A program made the translations under genes and the position numbers. From Spirodela intermedia (Eukaryota > Streptophyta > Magnoliopsida > Alismatales > Araceae), in NCBI GenBank assembly GCA_902729315.2, contig LR746272.1:1612001-1676000 (forward strand): a stretch of 64,000 nt of DNA, given 5' to 3'. Shown in pieces: positions 23,534 through 36,180 of the stretch (the first letter of the stretch is position 1; every line of letters begins with the position of its first letter). Under the pieces are notes generated by a model. The model was not told where the DNA came from, did not search any database, and saw only the letters and a list, made by a program, of their open reading frames with translations.

Positions 23534-25185
23534 ATGGAGGCAGCCGACGCCATCGCCGGTCGCGGCGAAATGACGCCACTGCAGAAACACGTGGACTTCT
23601 TCGACAGGAACAAGGACGGCCTCATCTACCCTTCAGAGACCTATCAAGGTTCATCTCCCTCATCATCATCATTACCGTCTTATTCTTCGTGAGCGAGCCC
23701 TTCGTATGTGATTTAGTCGGGGCCTTCCAAGGGTCTACCAGTTCTTATTTGGCCAAGTACCCATTTTTCAAGAAAATTACTCTTTTGTTGCTTAAACGAA
23801 ATGATCGAAATGGGATTACGGTGGTGCAGGGCTCCGCGCGATCGGGTGCGGAATTGCATTGTCTACTGCCGGCACCATATTCATCAATATCTCCCTCGGC
23901 CTGATAACTCGACCAGTACAGCGCCCCTTCCTCTCTACTCGATGGTCTCCGCCTCTGTCCTTCTCTGAAAGTTGAAAATCTGAACGCAGGGGAAGATGCC
24001 ATCTCCTCTCTTTCCCATCTACGTGAGCACCATCTACAAAGGTAAGCACGGGTGCGACACGGGTTCCTACGACGCTGAGGGAAGGTATGGATGACTGACA
24101 TTTATCTTATCAATCGTTCGCCAATTAATCAATCATCTCTGGGATGATTATTTTCCTTATTTCAACTCTACATGATCGTTGATACGGTTATATCCTATAA
24201 AGGACAGGGGAACTAACCATTAGTCCATGAAAAGAGGACTTGGTTCTGGCATTTTGAATTGAAGTGATTCCTGTGTGGGGCACTAAATATATGGTTTACC
24301 GGGAGGTTCAAAGACCCAATTTAAGAATTCCCTCAGTATAATTGACCCAACTCAATGACCAAGTTTTATTTGACCCAGAACCTCCTGGGCATGCTTTCTT
24401 GTTCATCAGCCAATGGAGGTCCGGTTACCCCTCTATCCCTTTGGGTGGAAATGGAGGCAATCTATATAGTAAACAATATTCTTTCAATTCACATACTCTC
24501 TGGGTTCATTCAAACTGACTAATAATACTAACAACCAATATCATACTTAGTGCATGCAAATACTTATATTTTTCGCTTTTCATTGAGCTACTTTTGTCAA
24601 ATCAATGTGTTGAGTCCCTTAAAAAGTTTTAGTTAAAAATTCCTCACGATTGAGACAACTTTGGTTTTTAGGTTTGTACCAGAAAAGTTTGAGGCCATCT
24701 TTGAGAAGCACGCAAGAACTAACACAAACGTTCTCACTCTTAAAGAGCTAAAGGACATGCTGCAAGCTAACAAAATTCCCAACGATAATGCTGGACGGTA
24801 CAGTTTCTCATTTATTTCTCAACAACAAAATTTGCTACATGGCATCTAAATAGTTTCACATTAAAAATGGTGAATATGATAATGTAAATGTGCATTGTAA
24901 GTATGACACCTTCTGTCAATGTTTTTGGAATTGGAGTGGTATAAGAGCTTTAGAAATGATATTTTAATAATTTTTAAAGCCATAGGGCTTGACAGATTCC
25001 CTAATTATGTTAAATTCGAAATTTTTTTTAGGCTTGCTGCTTTCTTGGAGTGGAGGGTACTTTATTATCTTTGCAAGGACAAGGATGGATTTTTGTCCAA
25101 GGAGGATGTGAGGGCTGTTTATGATGGGAGTGTATTCTACAGGTTGGAGAAGAAGAGGGCTTCTCAACGAAAGAGCATCATATGA
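23534..25185 (+). CDS. Caleosin/probable peroxygenase lacking exon 1 (caleosin 3)
   Basis: Coding segments: 23534-23648, 23830-23915, 23990-24084, 24672-24797, 25032-25185 (191 aa from the ATG). These equal exons 2-6 of caleosin 2, with phases kept. The duplicated exon 2 begins GT-ATG-GAG where caleosin 2 has GT-GTG-GAG, giving a possible new start (MEAADAIAGRGEMTPLQKH). EF-hand loop DRNKDGLIYPSE, membrane segment (AIGCGIALSTAGTIFINISL), RPGKMPSPLFPIY and YDGSVFYRLEKKRASQ are present. The motif NIHK of caleosins 1 and 2 is TIYK here, and KHGSD is KHGCD. No anchor exon was found; an upstream ATG at 23433 is out of frame unless a short intron is removed. It may make a soluble or weakly anchored caleosin, or be decaying. 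The open frame through five exons argues for recent or continuing selection. Confidence 0.72.
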
Positions 25186-25439
25186 TGGCTAGCTCCTTTG
25201 TTTAAGTATTCATATCCTCAAAAAATATTTGCATAAGGTATGCACCCACAGTGGGGATGATAATAGTATATATATGAATAATGTGTGTAAAATAAGATGG
25301 ATGCAGTTGAGATGGAATATCATGGTCACACAAAAAAATTGTGGTTCAAATAGTCTTATACTAAGTTCACCTAGATATTTTTACTCCTAATGAGAGCTGA
25401 GGTCCTTTCTCATGATAACGTGTGGCATGGCCAATCCTT

Positions 25440-27240
25440 GTGATTGTTCAGCACTACCGCAACAGTAAATTCCCTTTTAGATGTTTGTTGATAATTTTTG
25501 AAGCAATTACAATCGGTTATTTCTGACCATCCTTTGCCTCAAACGGAGGAAATCTTTACTTTGATAAAATCCATTCGTTTTCATGCAAGACAAGAAAGTA
25601 TTATAGTGTGAAAGACTGTTGTTGCACCAAAATCTCTGGCCCCATGAAGAAAGGAAAAAAGTTTTGTAATAAATATGTTAGCTTTAGGTTTTATTTATTT
25701 TAATATTTTTTAGCTATAGGTGGCCATCATTCACTATTATATCGTTATGCTAATATCATTTCTATTATGTACGAGTTAACTATTTAATAGTAAAAACGCA
25801 TCTATCTTCTATGTATTTTGAAAGTTTGGTAAATAAAAATATTTTAGAAATTTCAACTCAATTTTGGGTTACTTGTTTCATTATAATGCAACAAAGCCCT
25901 ATGTTTAATAAATATTGTCAAGGCTACCTCCCCGCGGGGGTTGGAACTTTAGTGGATGGCAGAGGTCATAACTTGAGATTAAAATAAACCATACGTATAT
26001 ATATTATAAAACGTATCAAAATAAATCTGCACCCAATGGCCCATTTTGTCAGAATCTTGTATCTTTGCTTGGCCGTGGTAGTTGGAGGCGCTGTTTTCCT
26101 AAGTGTGTTTGGGGCCATGAGAAACCAAGGCGTCTATCTCCATCCCCCAGCAGATGGGATGTTCTTTTCTATGAACTATGTGGCCTCTCTTTCCCTATCA
26201 TACCTCCGCGGCGGAAAACCCAGCTGTGAGCTGCTACCAGTCATTATTCTTCTAATGGTGTCATTATTCTATCATAACTTGACATAACTAGAGAAAAATT
26301 AGGACTGAATGCATATTAGTCTGTTATACTTTCTTAAAACCAAGGAGACACATGAAAAGAGTTGACTCACTTGTGCTGAGTAGTGTTTGATCTAATATTG
26401 ACCAAGGATAGACCGTGACCTTCACAAGTCCTCAATTCTGACCTCTAATGGGGCCGATTCCTCATACTTGTTCAACACCATCCCAACCGTAAATTCAGTA
26501 TTAGACACGTATGTAATTTTGGAAGTAATTACAATCGGTTATTTCTGACCAATTTTTGACTCGAAAAGAGGAAATCTTTACTTCGATAAAATCCACAAGT
26601 TTTCATGCAACACAAGGGAGTATCTTGTGGCAAGATTATTGTTGCGCCAAAATTCTAAGGCTACAACCATTAACAATCTCTAGTCTTATACCCAACAGAG
26701 CAAAAACTTGTGATAAATATGTTAACTTCAGTTCTATTTATTTTCTGATTTTTAACTATAGGTGGCTATCTTCACTAGTTCAATGTTACGTTAATATTAT
26801 TTCTACCTCGAATAAATTGACTTTTGCAATAGTCAACATGTCTATCATCTACATACTATAGGTTACTCTTTTCATTACAATTTAGTAGAGCCATATATTT
26901 AATAAATACCGCCAAGGCCACCTCACCGCACAAAGTCATAATTTGACATTAGACTAAACTGTATATTAGTATAATATATGAAAATAAATCTGCACCTGTT
27001 GGCATGTTATGTCGGAATCGTGCATCGTTTTTTGGCCGTGATAGCCTGAGGCGACGTCAGTACTTTTCTGCTCCATGAGCGTGTGCGTGGGGCTACAAGA
27101 AATTAAAGCTTCCGTCTCCTTTCCCCCAGCAAACGCGGTGTTCTTTTCTACGGACTATGCGGCCTCTCCTTCCCCATCATAGTTCTGTGGAGGAAAACCT
27201 GACTAAGAGCGACTACAAGTCCTCATCCCTTGCTGTACAC
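25440..27240. repeat. Diverged tandem duplication, about 1 kb unit
   Basis: About 25440-26230 and 26470-27220 are two diverged copies in direct orientation. Anchors are AATTACAATCGGTTATTTCT (25506 and 26528), GGAAATCTTTACTT, AATAAATCTGCACC and the block around TTCTTTTCTA-GA-TATG-GGCCTCTC (26163 and 27143). The offset is about 980-1,020 bp. Confidence 0.8.
26036..26287 (+). CDS. Hypothetical small membrane or secreted protein (83 aa)
   Basis: The ATG-initiated open frame has a hydrophobic N-terminus (ILYLCLAVVVGGAVFLSVFG, about residues 7-26), a polar middle with one Cys, and a hydrophobic C-terminal stretch. An AT-rich, TATA-like tract (TATATATTATAAAA) lies about 40 bases upstream. The homologous position in the second copy of the tandem duplication (about 27000-27230) has frameshifts and stops, so the frame is not kept there. 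I do not recognise the family. It may be a chance frame in repeat DNA. Confidence 0.25.
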   Translation: MAHFVRILYLCLAVVVGGAVFLSVFGAMRNQGVYLHPPADGMFFSMNYVASLSLSYLRGGKPSCELLPVIILLMVSLFYHNLT

Positions 27241-27945
27241 AGCGGGTGCCATGGCGCCCTACACACGCTTTCTTGCTGGGTGTTCACCGAGGTTGAAGAT
27301 GGCTGGAGGCGTTGTCTGGGACCACGGCAGTGATGATAGCTGTATCACCCTAAACTCTCTCTCTCTCTCTCTCTCTCTCAAATATATAATGAGATATGTC
27401 AAAGTTAAACATCAACTTAATTCTTTCATTGTTAGTAGAATACCCAATCTAAAGTATAGTTATTATAACTTAGAATTAGAAGTGGCAAATTAAAATATAT
27501 AAGTATAGCAATTAAAAATGAATTCATGAACCTGCAATTATAAATTAGAATTGATCCATATGATTCTTGAGAGGTGAACCTATTCTTTGAATTAATTACA
27601 AGCTTGGTAATTATCAATTAAGAATGAAATTATATGATTATCTCACATCCTACAAGCCAAAGATCAAATTATTAGTCATTTGTAGTCATTAGAGAACTAT
27701 TTTCTCATAATCCAAGTTTTCGAAATGAGGACTCTGCCCCCACATTAGAAAATGAAGAGAGGGGAGAGCCACAACGACCCCATCACATGCTTATATGTGA
27801 AGTTGAGAGCTAGGAAACTAGGAGACTAGCTACTGCTCAATTTTTTTAAGAGAGAAGAACGAATTGTGGGTACTAATTGAACACAATGAGGATCATTATT
27901 TAGACCCCAAAAGTTGACAACCAATTAGCATTAGTAAATTGTAAT

Positions 27946-27946
<1 letters not shown>

Positions 27947-28035
<89 letters not shown>

Positions 28036-28111
28036 CCACACACACACACACACCCCCACACACACACACACACCCCCACACACACACACACACACCCCCA
28101 CACACACACAC
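27947..28111. repeat. Compound (CT)n-(CA)n microsatellite with C5 interruptions
   Basis: About 36 bases of CT pass directly into CA repeats. From about 28033 the CA array is interrupted four times by CCCCC at intervals of about 20 bases, giving a higher-order unit CCCCC-(AC)7-8. Confidence 0.95.
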
Positions 28112-29349
28112 TATACAAATATATATATCCTGCTGCTATGAAAAGTTGGAAAGATTGGAGGTGGCTCATCTCAAGTATCTCCAGACTACAAATTTGTAGA
28201 TTAATGCTGGCTTATTTTTGGCATCTCTAATTTCTAGATATTCTTCTTTCAAATTGTGGGATAGAGCTTATTCAAGTTTAATAATACTCTACTTATATTG
28301 CATAATTAGGATCATATGCATATATTTTATTTATATCTAGTAAGCATAATATCTTGAATTTAATATAAGATACTATTATTATGATTTGATCAATTTGCAT
28401 GCAATAGGCACAAATTATATTTAAAATGTGATCTATGAGCTTAACATATTATAGTGAAGAGTTTTCACATGGTTTATTGATTGAATTTTTTTTTAAAACT
28501 TAAAAAAACCATTGAGAAAAATGTGAGATTTTTTTAAAATTTATTTAGATGATATTCGGAATTTTAAGGATAACAAAGGAGGGTTTTTTCATTATGGACT
28601 TGTATCCAATTTCTATTAATTATGGGGGTGTTTTATATTTCGTTTGATGTCATATTATCTCTTGTGAGATTGAGTGGTGGAGAGCCCTTTAAGTATCTCA
28701 TGTGGGTCTCATTTAAGCACATGCCTACTTAATGTAAATTAATTGTAGGAAATGAAGAGGGAGAAGGTGGCATGACAAATCAAAATGGTCACTTAAAGAA
28801 AGGATAGTTGACTAGATTTTGAGAGATCATAACACCCCTCACCCATCCACAAGGCTTTGAAGGAAGAAGTTGACCATAAGGAGAAGGGGAACCATCTTTA
28901 TATACCCCTTCATGTCATGAATCCATTTCAACCCATTTACCATGAAGGAGGCTCTAGCAAAAGGTGTATTTTAATGAAGACTTTCATTGCATGGACTGCT
29001 CTTGTCTTAAATCTTTTCCCATGAGGTTTTTGAGCTTCTTTGAAAAGGTTGTCTCACATTCTCTTCGCTCCAAAAACATATATTTGCAGTGCATTTTCTC
29101 TCCTTTTCATCCTTGAAGTATCACAAAATTCTTGTCTTCTCCCTCATCCTCCAATAAAGCAAAGTTGGAGGATTATCATCTGTGGGTTCTGGTGCATCTT
29201 GGTGAGCACCATCATATGACACAAAAAAATTTCAAGCTCGTGATGGGTGACAGCCATTACACCAACAAGAAAGCGGTTCCTTAGGGAATATACATTATAC
29301 TCATACTTGTGGATATTTGTCTAGTTTCTCCACGAGTAAGAAGAACACT
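28112..29349. other. AT-rich spacer, possibly LTR-derived
   Basis: No coding signal was found. The stretch 28620-29240 has features seen in LTRs (TATATACCCC near 28910, CAATAAAG near 29150), but no partner copy was found in the window. Confidence 0.35.
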
Positions 29350-32300
29350 GACGTGACTTAGTTGTTGTATAATAAATCACACAAATTTAAATTTTATAAA
29401 ACTAGAAAATATAATTTTTTAGATATTTATAAGTGTTTTTGAATAAATATACTAATTATAATTTGATAAAAGTTCTAAAAATAGTAGAAAATTTTTAAGT
29501 CAATCATAGGGATGTAATGTAATATTGGATAAGTTTTTAGAATTTTCTCAAAAAATATGATTTTTTATAAATTTTATACTAATAAATGAAAATAAAACAT
29601 ATTTAAAATTCATGAAAAAGGAAAATAAGTGTGATGATGTTAGCACCCAACGAATGTGAATCGGACAAAAATAGAGTTCTATCTGACGATTCTTGTATAA
29701 GTGATTATAATATGATTTAATTGATCAAATTAAGATTTATAAAAGTCAGACGAATCAGAATTAAATGAAGAATAATTTGGTAGATTTAAATTAGACAAAT
29801 TATCACTAAATAAAGTGAAAATTAAGTTGAAAGTAGGAAAACATAGTTTTAGTGTCGTGGCGGCTATGTGCCGACAATGTACCAAAATTCTGAGCATTCG
29901 AGAGGATCGTCGTGTAGTGTCCACAACCTCAAAGGCTCTCCTTGGACAAGAATGACATGAACAATCTCTAGATCTTCTTGCGAAGTCTAGAGATCAATTA
30001 TATGAGTTGTCAAATCATCTTTGATGACTATCACCTAGTGCAATAGAAATATTACGACTTTTAGGCTCTTTAATGACTGTCACCCAATAGAGAGAAGCTA
30101 AATGAAGGTGAAGTACATGTCAAGGAGCTTCATCTTTAGGTTTGCATAGTAAGAGGAGGCTCTTCATCGCATCTAATATGCTCTCAGGAGGTGGTGACTC
30201 ATCTCTCGGTAGATCATTCTCTTTCCGATGACGGCTTGTTGTTGATCAATTAGAGATAATTTACTTGATAAATTTACGATCCTTTTATTATGAATCATTC
30301 AACATTTTTAGTAATAATGTTTTGCAAATTGTGTTAACGAGATTTTTACTAATGATCGAGTGATTCTAGTAGCTTAATCCTTCGTTGGTAATCTGTAGAA
30401 AAGTCATGATTTAATCAGATAAAAATACGAGTTTTGGTTTTAGGAGGATTCGAACTTGCACCGTTCATCCGTCTACATGAGATAGATTAAAATAAGTACT
30501 CTAATAACTTTATAAAGTGACGTCATCATGGTATATCTTTATGATAACTAAGAGTTAATTTATGTATTAAAATAAATGAAACCTTTCTAGGGAAGGTGTG
30601 ACCACAAATTTAGCTCCACATCAGTTATATGCTGAATGTGGAGACACATATATGGTAACACGAGACTTGGGAATCAATAAGTCCCTTTCTCGTGTGTATT
30701 ACCACTCTTTGCCCCACAATTGACTGGCCACTGGTGATGTAGGAGAGTGATGGACATGTGCCCCCATCGGTCCACAGTCGCTCGAGCTCCTACTTGCGGC
30801 TCCTCCTCGAATATGCTTTCGACCTACTTGTGAGCTCAGTTGGCTGACGAGTCTCCCCTTTTTCTATTTTTTTACTTTATTTCATTTTTCTTTATTTATC
30901 TCAAAAAAAGATTATAAAAATTATATAAATTCATATAAAATCATATGATTAACTAAAAAATCATATTAATCAATTAAAAACTAATTTTCACAATTTAATA
31001 TAAATATAAGTCTATTTATCATAATTTAAAGCTAAAACTATATTATTTATTAGTTATTAACTCATGATAATGAAGACTTATCAACCACACATTTAAGTTA
31101 AGAGCTTTCTTACTCTTGACTCTCATTTATTTTATATTTATATGTACAAAATTATCTTAATTTACTCATTGATTTTGAATGTATCTTAATTTTAGTTTTT
31201 AAGTGTTTGACTTGAAATCCCAAAATTAAGGTTTGTTCATTAAAAGAAGTAATTTTTGATTTTATCTTTCAGCATTCATTCTCTCTGTGTTTTCATTGTG
31301 AGAATACTTTCATCACAATCTCTAAATATAAATCAAAAATTCACTTTAATTATCTGATCTTTGCATTCATCTATCTCATTTACATCTTTTCATCAACTAA
31401 TTCAAATTTATAATTGTTGTTGTGATCAACTTGCATATTCACTAATATATAGTCTCATATTCCTATGTTAATTTTTAATTTTTAATTTTTAATTAATCTA
31501 AATTTTTGGTCCATCTAAACTTTAATTACAATGATAGTTTTAAGAATAAAGTCCCTAAGGTGTTTATTAGCTTTCTATATGTTAAGTATGGTGACTAACT
31601 AATGTCTTTAATATCATAAGTTAATAATTAATTAGTAGAATATTTTAAGTCTTAACTCATGATAAATAAACTTATATTTGTGTCAAATTGAGAAAATAGT
31701 CTTTAATTGATTAATGTGAAGTTCTGGTTAATTATATGAATTTATATAATTTTTATAATCATATTTTTGAGATAAAATAAATAAAAATAAAAATTTAAAA
31801 ATATATAAAAAAGAGGGGACCCTATGGCAAGTCGGGCCTACACATAGGTCAAAGGCATAGTCAAGGTGCCCACTAGCCAGCTAGGCCCACAAGCATGTTG
31901 GAGACACAATTGAGTGGAGTCACAAACTAAGGGCTTGAGTGGTTAAGGACTAATTGGGGCACACATGTGGGTCACTCCTTTTCTATGGCTAATCAAGCAT
32001 GGGACAAAGAGTGGTATACACATTTATATGTAAGAGAGAGTACGTTCAACACGAAAAAAAGTATTGATATATATGTCTTAAACATTAAAAAATAGTCGAT
32101 GTGAGACTAAACCCACGTTAGTGCTTATGAAAGGTTTTAAGTCTTTTTATACTAAAAATGCCCTTAACATATAATAAGGAAATACCTCCATGACGTTGAT
32201 AAGGGTATGTAGGTCATTTATATTCTCTTTCTCACGTAGTTGAGTGACCGGTGAGGGTTCAAATCACACCAAACCCAAACTTTTTATTTTTATGTAATTA

Positions 32301-33290
32301 AATCATGATGCTTCTATATAAAGTCAATCAATAATCCAATCAGCAAAATTTTTCAATCATCGACATAAATTTTCTCAATGTTATATGCAGATCATTGTTA
32401 ACAACTAATTAAGGATTTTGAATATAAAAATCACAAATTCTTTGAAAAAATCATCTTTGATTAATCAACATACAAGCCATCATAAAAAAGAAGACAGTCT
32501 ATGAGAGATAAGTCATTGTCTCATCTGAGCGTATCAAATTTGATAAAGATTGAGGATGAAGCACCCTAAGTTGTTTCACCTCCATCGAACTCATCTTCAC
32601 TAGGTGACAGTTGTTGTAGATCTGAAAGCTGGTGAAATTTACATTTCGTCAAGCAATAGTAGTCAGAGATGATATGTCAATCATTTCATCAATTTTTAGA
32701 CTTCACAAGAGGATTCAAAGATTGCCCACATTAAGAATGTCTAGGAAGAGTCTTTGAGGTCATGGACTGCATGAAAATCCTCACAAATACTCATAACTCT
32801 AGCAAACGTCACTACAACACCAAAACTCTATCTTTCTTTATTTAAATTAAATTATTATTTAAATTAGTGAAATTTTATATTTTCAAGTTTCAAAAATATT
32901 TTTTAAATAATGACAACTCTTTTGGTTTTTACAGATCTTAATTTGATCAATTAAATCATATTAATCATTTACACAAGAATTACCAAGTTGAACTCTATGT
33001 TTACTAAAATCACCTTCATCTGGGCAATAACATCATCATGACGTCTATACCCAATTTTTTATTTTTTCTAAATTTTGAAATATATTATCAAAAACTTTGA
33101 AATTTTATTTGATACTATTTTACATGCTTGTGATTGACCAAGAAAAGTTTAACTATTTTTGGAGTAATTTATCAAATTATAAATGATATATTCATGATGA
33201 AATATTTTTTAAAATGTAAAATTTTATATTTTTTAGTTTTATAAATTTTCAATTTACGTGATTTTTTATACAACGATTGTGTCATGCCAC
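29350..33290. repeat. Large imperfect inverted repeat (about 3.9 kb)
   Basis: The left arm, about 29350-31110, is the diverged reverse complement of the right arm, about 31560-33290, with a roughly 450-bp AT-rich centre. Matching pairs along the full length include the outer ends (GTTGTTGTATAATAAATCAC with the complement of 33250-33290), GATTTAATTGATCAAATTAAG (29714 with 32936-32956), GCGAAGTCTAGAGATCAATT (29980 with 32690-32712), the ACCACTCTTTG block (30701-30717 with 32001-32016) and AAATTATATAAATTCATATAA (30917 with about 31730-31752). No coding region is visible. It could be a foldback or long-TIR transposon, or two copies of one repeat inserted head to head. Confidence 0.8.
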
Positions 33291-36180
33291 TAGCTTATCA
33301 AATGTCTTTTTAATTTATCGAATGGTTTCTATGTATAAGTATAGTAACATCATATAATGATAAGTACTTTGATAGCTTCTACGTATTTGATCTAGGTTAA
33401 TATGATATAGTCAAGAGCTTTTGTATGTATATGATCATGCTGAGTCAAGTCCCCATTTTTTTGAAAAATTCATATTTTGGGAATCAATAAAAATGAGATT
33501 TTAATGGTACAGAGATATAGGTGATCCAATGGGAAATCACGTTCTATATTATCAGCAACAAGATCATCATAGCTTTCTTGGGCCATTAATAGGACTAGTA
33601 TGACATCCCCCCATCAATAGTCTAGTCTCTTTTACCTTCTATTAAAATTCAAAAATTCTCTAGAGAAGGTGGTATTGGTGACAAGAGAGCCATTGGCTCG
33701 TGGGAGGAGAGAGAAAGGTAAAGATGAAAATTTGTGATTAACTAAATCAATAAATGGATTAAATTATTTATACCAAATTGATACTAACAAGGTAGATCTA
33801 GTTAATCAATTTCACTTATGTTGAAATTAGATTTGGCACACCCATAAACAGAAAATACAATCTTAAAACTAAATTAGATATATACAAAAATAGAGAATAT
33901 ATGTTCATTGCTCATGAGTTGAGATATATAGTACAAATATAATGTCAAATTTTAGTTTTTTCTTGATGAAATGTTGATTGAACTCAAAATGCTTGGTTTG
34001 ATCATGTTACATTAGGTGTTGTGCAACATTGATGAATCCTTTTTGTCATAATATAACTTGATAAAACCTTGTCATTTTATTCAAATTTTTTATAAGATTA
34101 TTTTTACTCACAAGATTTAACATAGTTTTTGTGTTTTAACTCAAAATTTTAATTCCATCTAACTAGGTTGCTTCTTACCCCTCCATCTAACAAGGTTGCT
34201 ATTAAATTATAGATTTATTTAAGAAAAAAAAATGATTTTGATGATTTTAGATATTAATTTGATTATCTTAAAATTGTTGATATTTGATGTGAATTAAATA
34301 TAATATTGGTGTGTGGAATGTATTGAAGATTTTAGATTATTTGAATTAGGATATGAGGTCTAGACCATATAAAAAAATTATACTATGTTCAATCCCTATC
34401 ATGGATATGACTATAAGATGTCACTGATATAAAAATAATAAAATATATGAGTGTAGTAAATATGTTATTATCTTATGAATAAGTTTTAATATTTAAAATT
34501 TATACATTATATAAATTAAATAATATAGGCAAATGAGTAATCAATATGAAGGTCTTTGAATCAATTGTTGAAAAATTAATTGTGCACTTATCATTGTGTT
34601 TAAATGCTCACTATTTAATAATATTTATAACTAAGACTTAATAAAATATTAGTTTAGATGTAAGTCTCAAGTCAAATACAAGGAGATTAATTAATCTGTT
34701 GTGAAAAGTAATTTAGTTTATATAGAGAGTGATTTTAATATTTTATTATTATTTAAGAGAAGTAAGAAGATAAAAAGGTGAGGTGATAAGAATAAAAGAA
34801 AGAAAATAAAAAAAGAAATGAGGAAAATCTCTCACAAAAGAGAGAGAAAAAGAGAGGAGAGAAATCTTGTGAGAGATGGAGAGAGAGAAACATCTCACAA
34901 GAGAGAGGTTGATTGATGGAGAGAAAGAGAGAAATTTTGATAGATAGAAAGAAAGAGAGAGATATCAATCGAGAGAGAGAGAGATAGAGAAATCTCACAT
35001 GAGACGGAGAGAGAGAAGAAGAGGTCTCACGAGAGAGGGGAGAGAGAAATAAGATGATAATAAAGAAAGAGAGAAACATAGTTGTCATTTTCACGGTGAC
35101 CATAATTTTCAAATAAATTTTTGCTTAAGAATTCACATACATGACATGAGATCAGTTGTGAATGTCCCTACCTTATTTTAATAGTTCAACACTCATCAAT
35201 CAAGCTTTAATCTTGCTGATTTCGTATTCGAAAGTAGAAAAACTTATTCACAAAACAACGAAACATAAATACTTTGAGATTTGACTGTAGAAATAAAAGA
35301 TCTCATATGAGTTTTGAAAGATTCAGAAGAAGAACAAAGATCATTCATCAAGTTTTTGTTGAGTTCTACTCATTTCTATCAGAACATGTATGAAATAGAA
35401 ATAACTTATTATAAAATATAAATATATGTTGAAAGTACATAAATAAATGACAAAAGTAGAAAATAAATTAATGTCTAAATTTAGTTTGCCTCCTAGGTAG
35501 CAAAAGACACTAGTGTGATAGTTTAGTTTCATCTAGACATGCCACACCATGCTAGAAGTCATAGAAGTATTGTTTGAAAGTGTTGCGCCGCTTGTTAGAA
35601 AGATCTATTAAAAAGAGGGGTTGACCATACTATCACCATCATTTGAAGGGAGAAAAGAAAAGTTGACCACTTACTAAAGGCCTTGAGTGCAGTCGGGGGA
35701 GAAAAAAGTGAGCTTGTCGATCATCGATGCATTGATCACGTGAAAGGAGAGAAGAAACATATTTTTGTATTTATGACTGCTATTGAAATTTGAAAGATAA
35801 TTAATAATATCTATTTTACCAGATAATAATTAATTATTATCATTATATCCTTGATAGTGATATGTGTGAAAACTTAAGTTCTCGATATCATAGTGCTTCA
35901 CAAGTTGTTGGATCAAATGTGCTTGGTCACATAGGGTGTTGAGCGACATCAAGTTAACCTATCACGAACCACTACCAACTAGGAACTTAAGTCCTTAATA
36001 CTATGTCGCCTTGTTAGTTGTCGGATCATCATTTATGATCACATGCGTGTTGAGCGGCATTAGATTCATGAACCGCTAATGGATCTGGCGTCATGGCGGC
36101 TCACCCACTGAAGGATCTGGCTTATCTAATGATGTGACTTGTTGAACACCATTGGATGACACCATGCTCTAGATGGCTCA
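33291..36180. other. AT-rich non-coding region with a GA-rich tract
   Basis: No gene was recognised. 34750-35060 is purine-rich with many interrupted GA runs. Two diverged copies of a roughly 105-bp unit lie at 35880-35985 and 35988-36090 (shared GTTG-CGGATCA, GTGTTGAGCG-CAT, CATGAACC-like motifs). Confidence 0.45.

Larger units (their letters stand above)
22645..25362 (+). repeat. Segmental duplication, copy 2 (caleosin 3)
   Basis: This is the counterpart of 15899-18335. It lacks the exon 1 region of caleosin 2; upstream of the breakpoint is copia debris and a dispersed repeat (22530-22640). Confidence 0.85.

Noticed and set aside
27896-28169. Cys/Val/Gly-rich and Thr/His-rich frames
   Set aside because: Pure translation of the CT/CA microsatellite.
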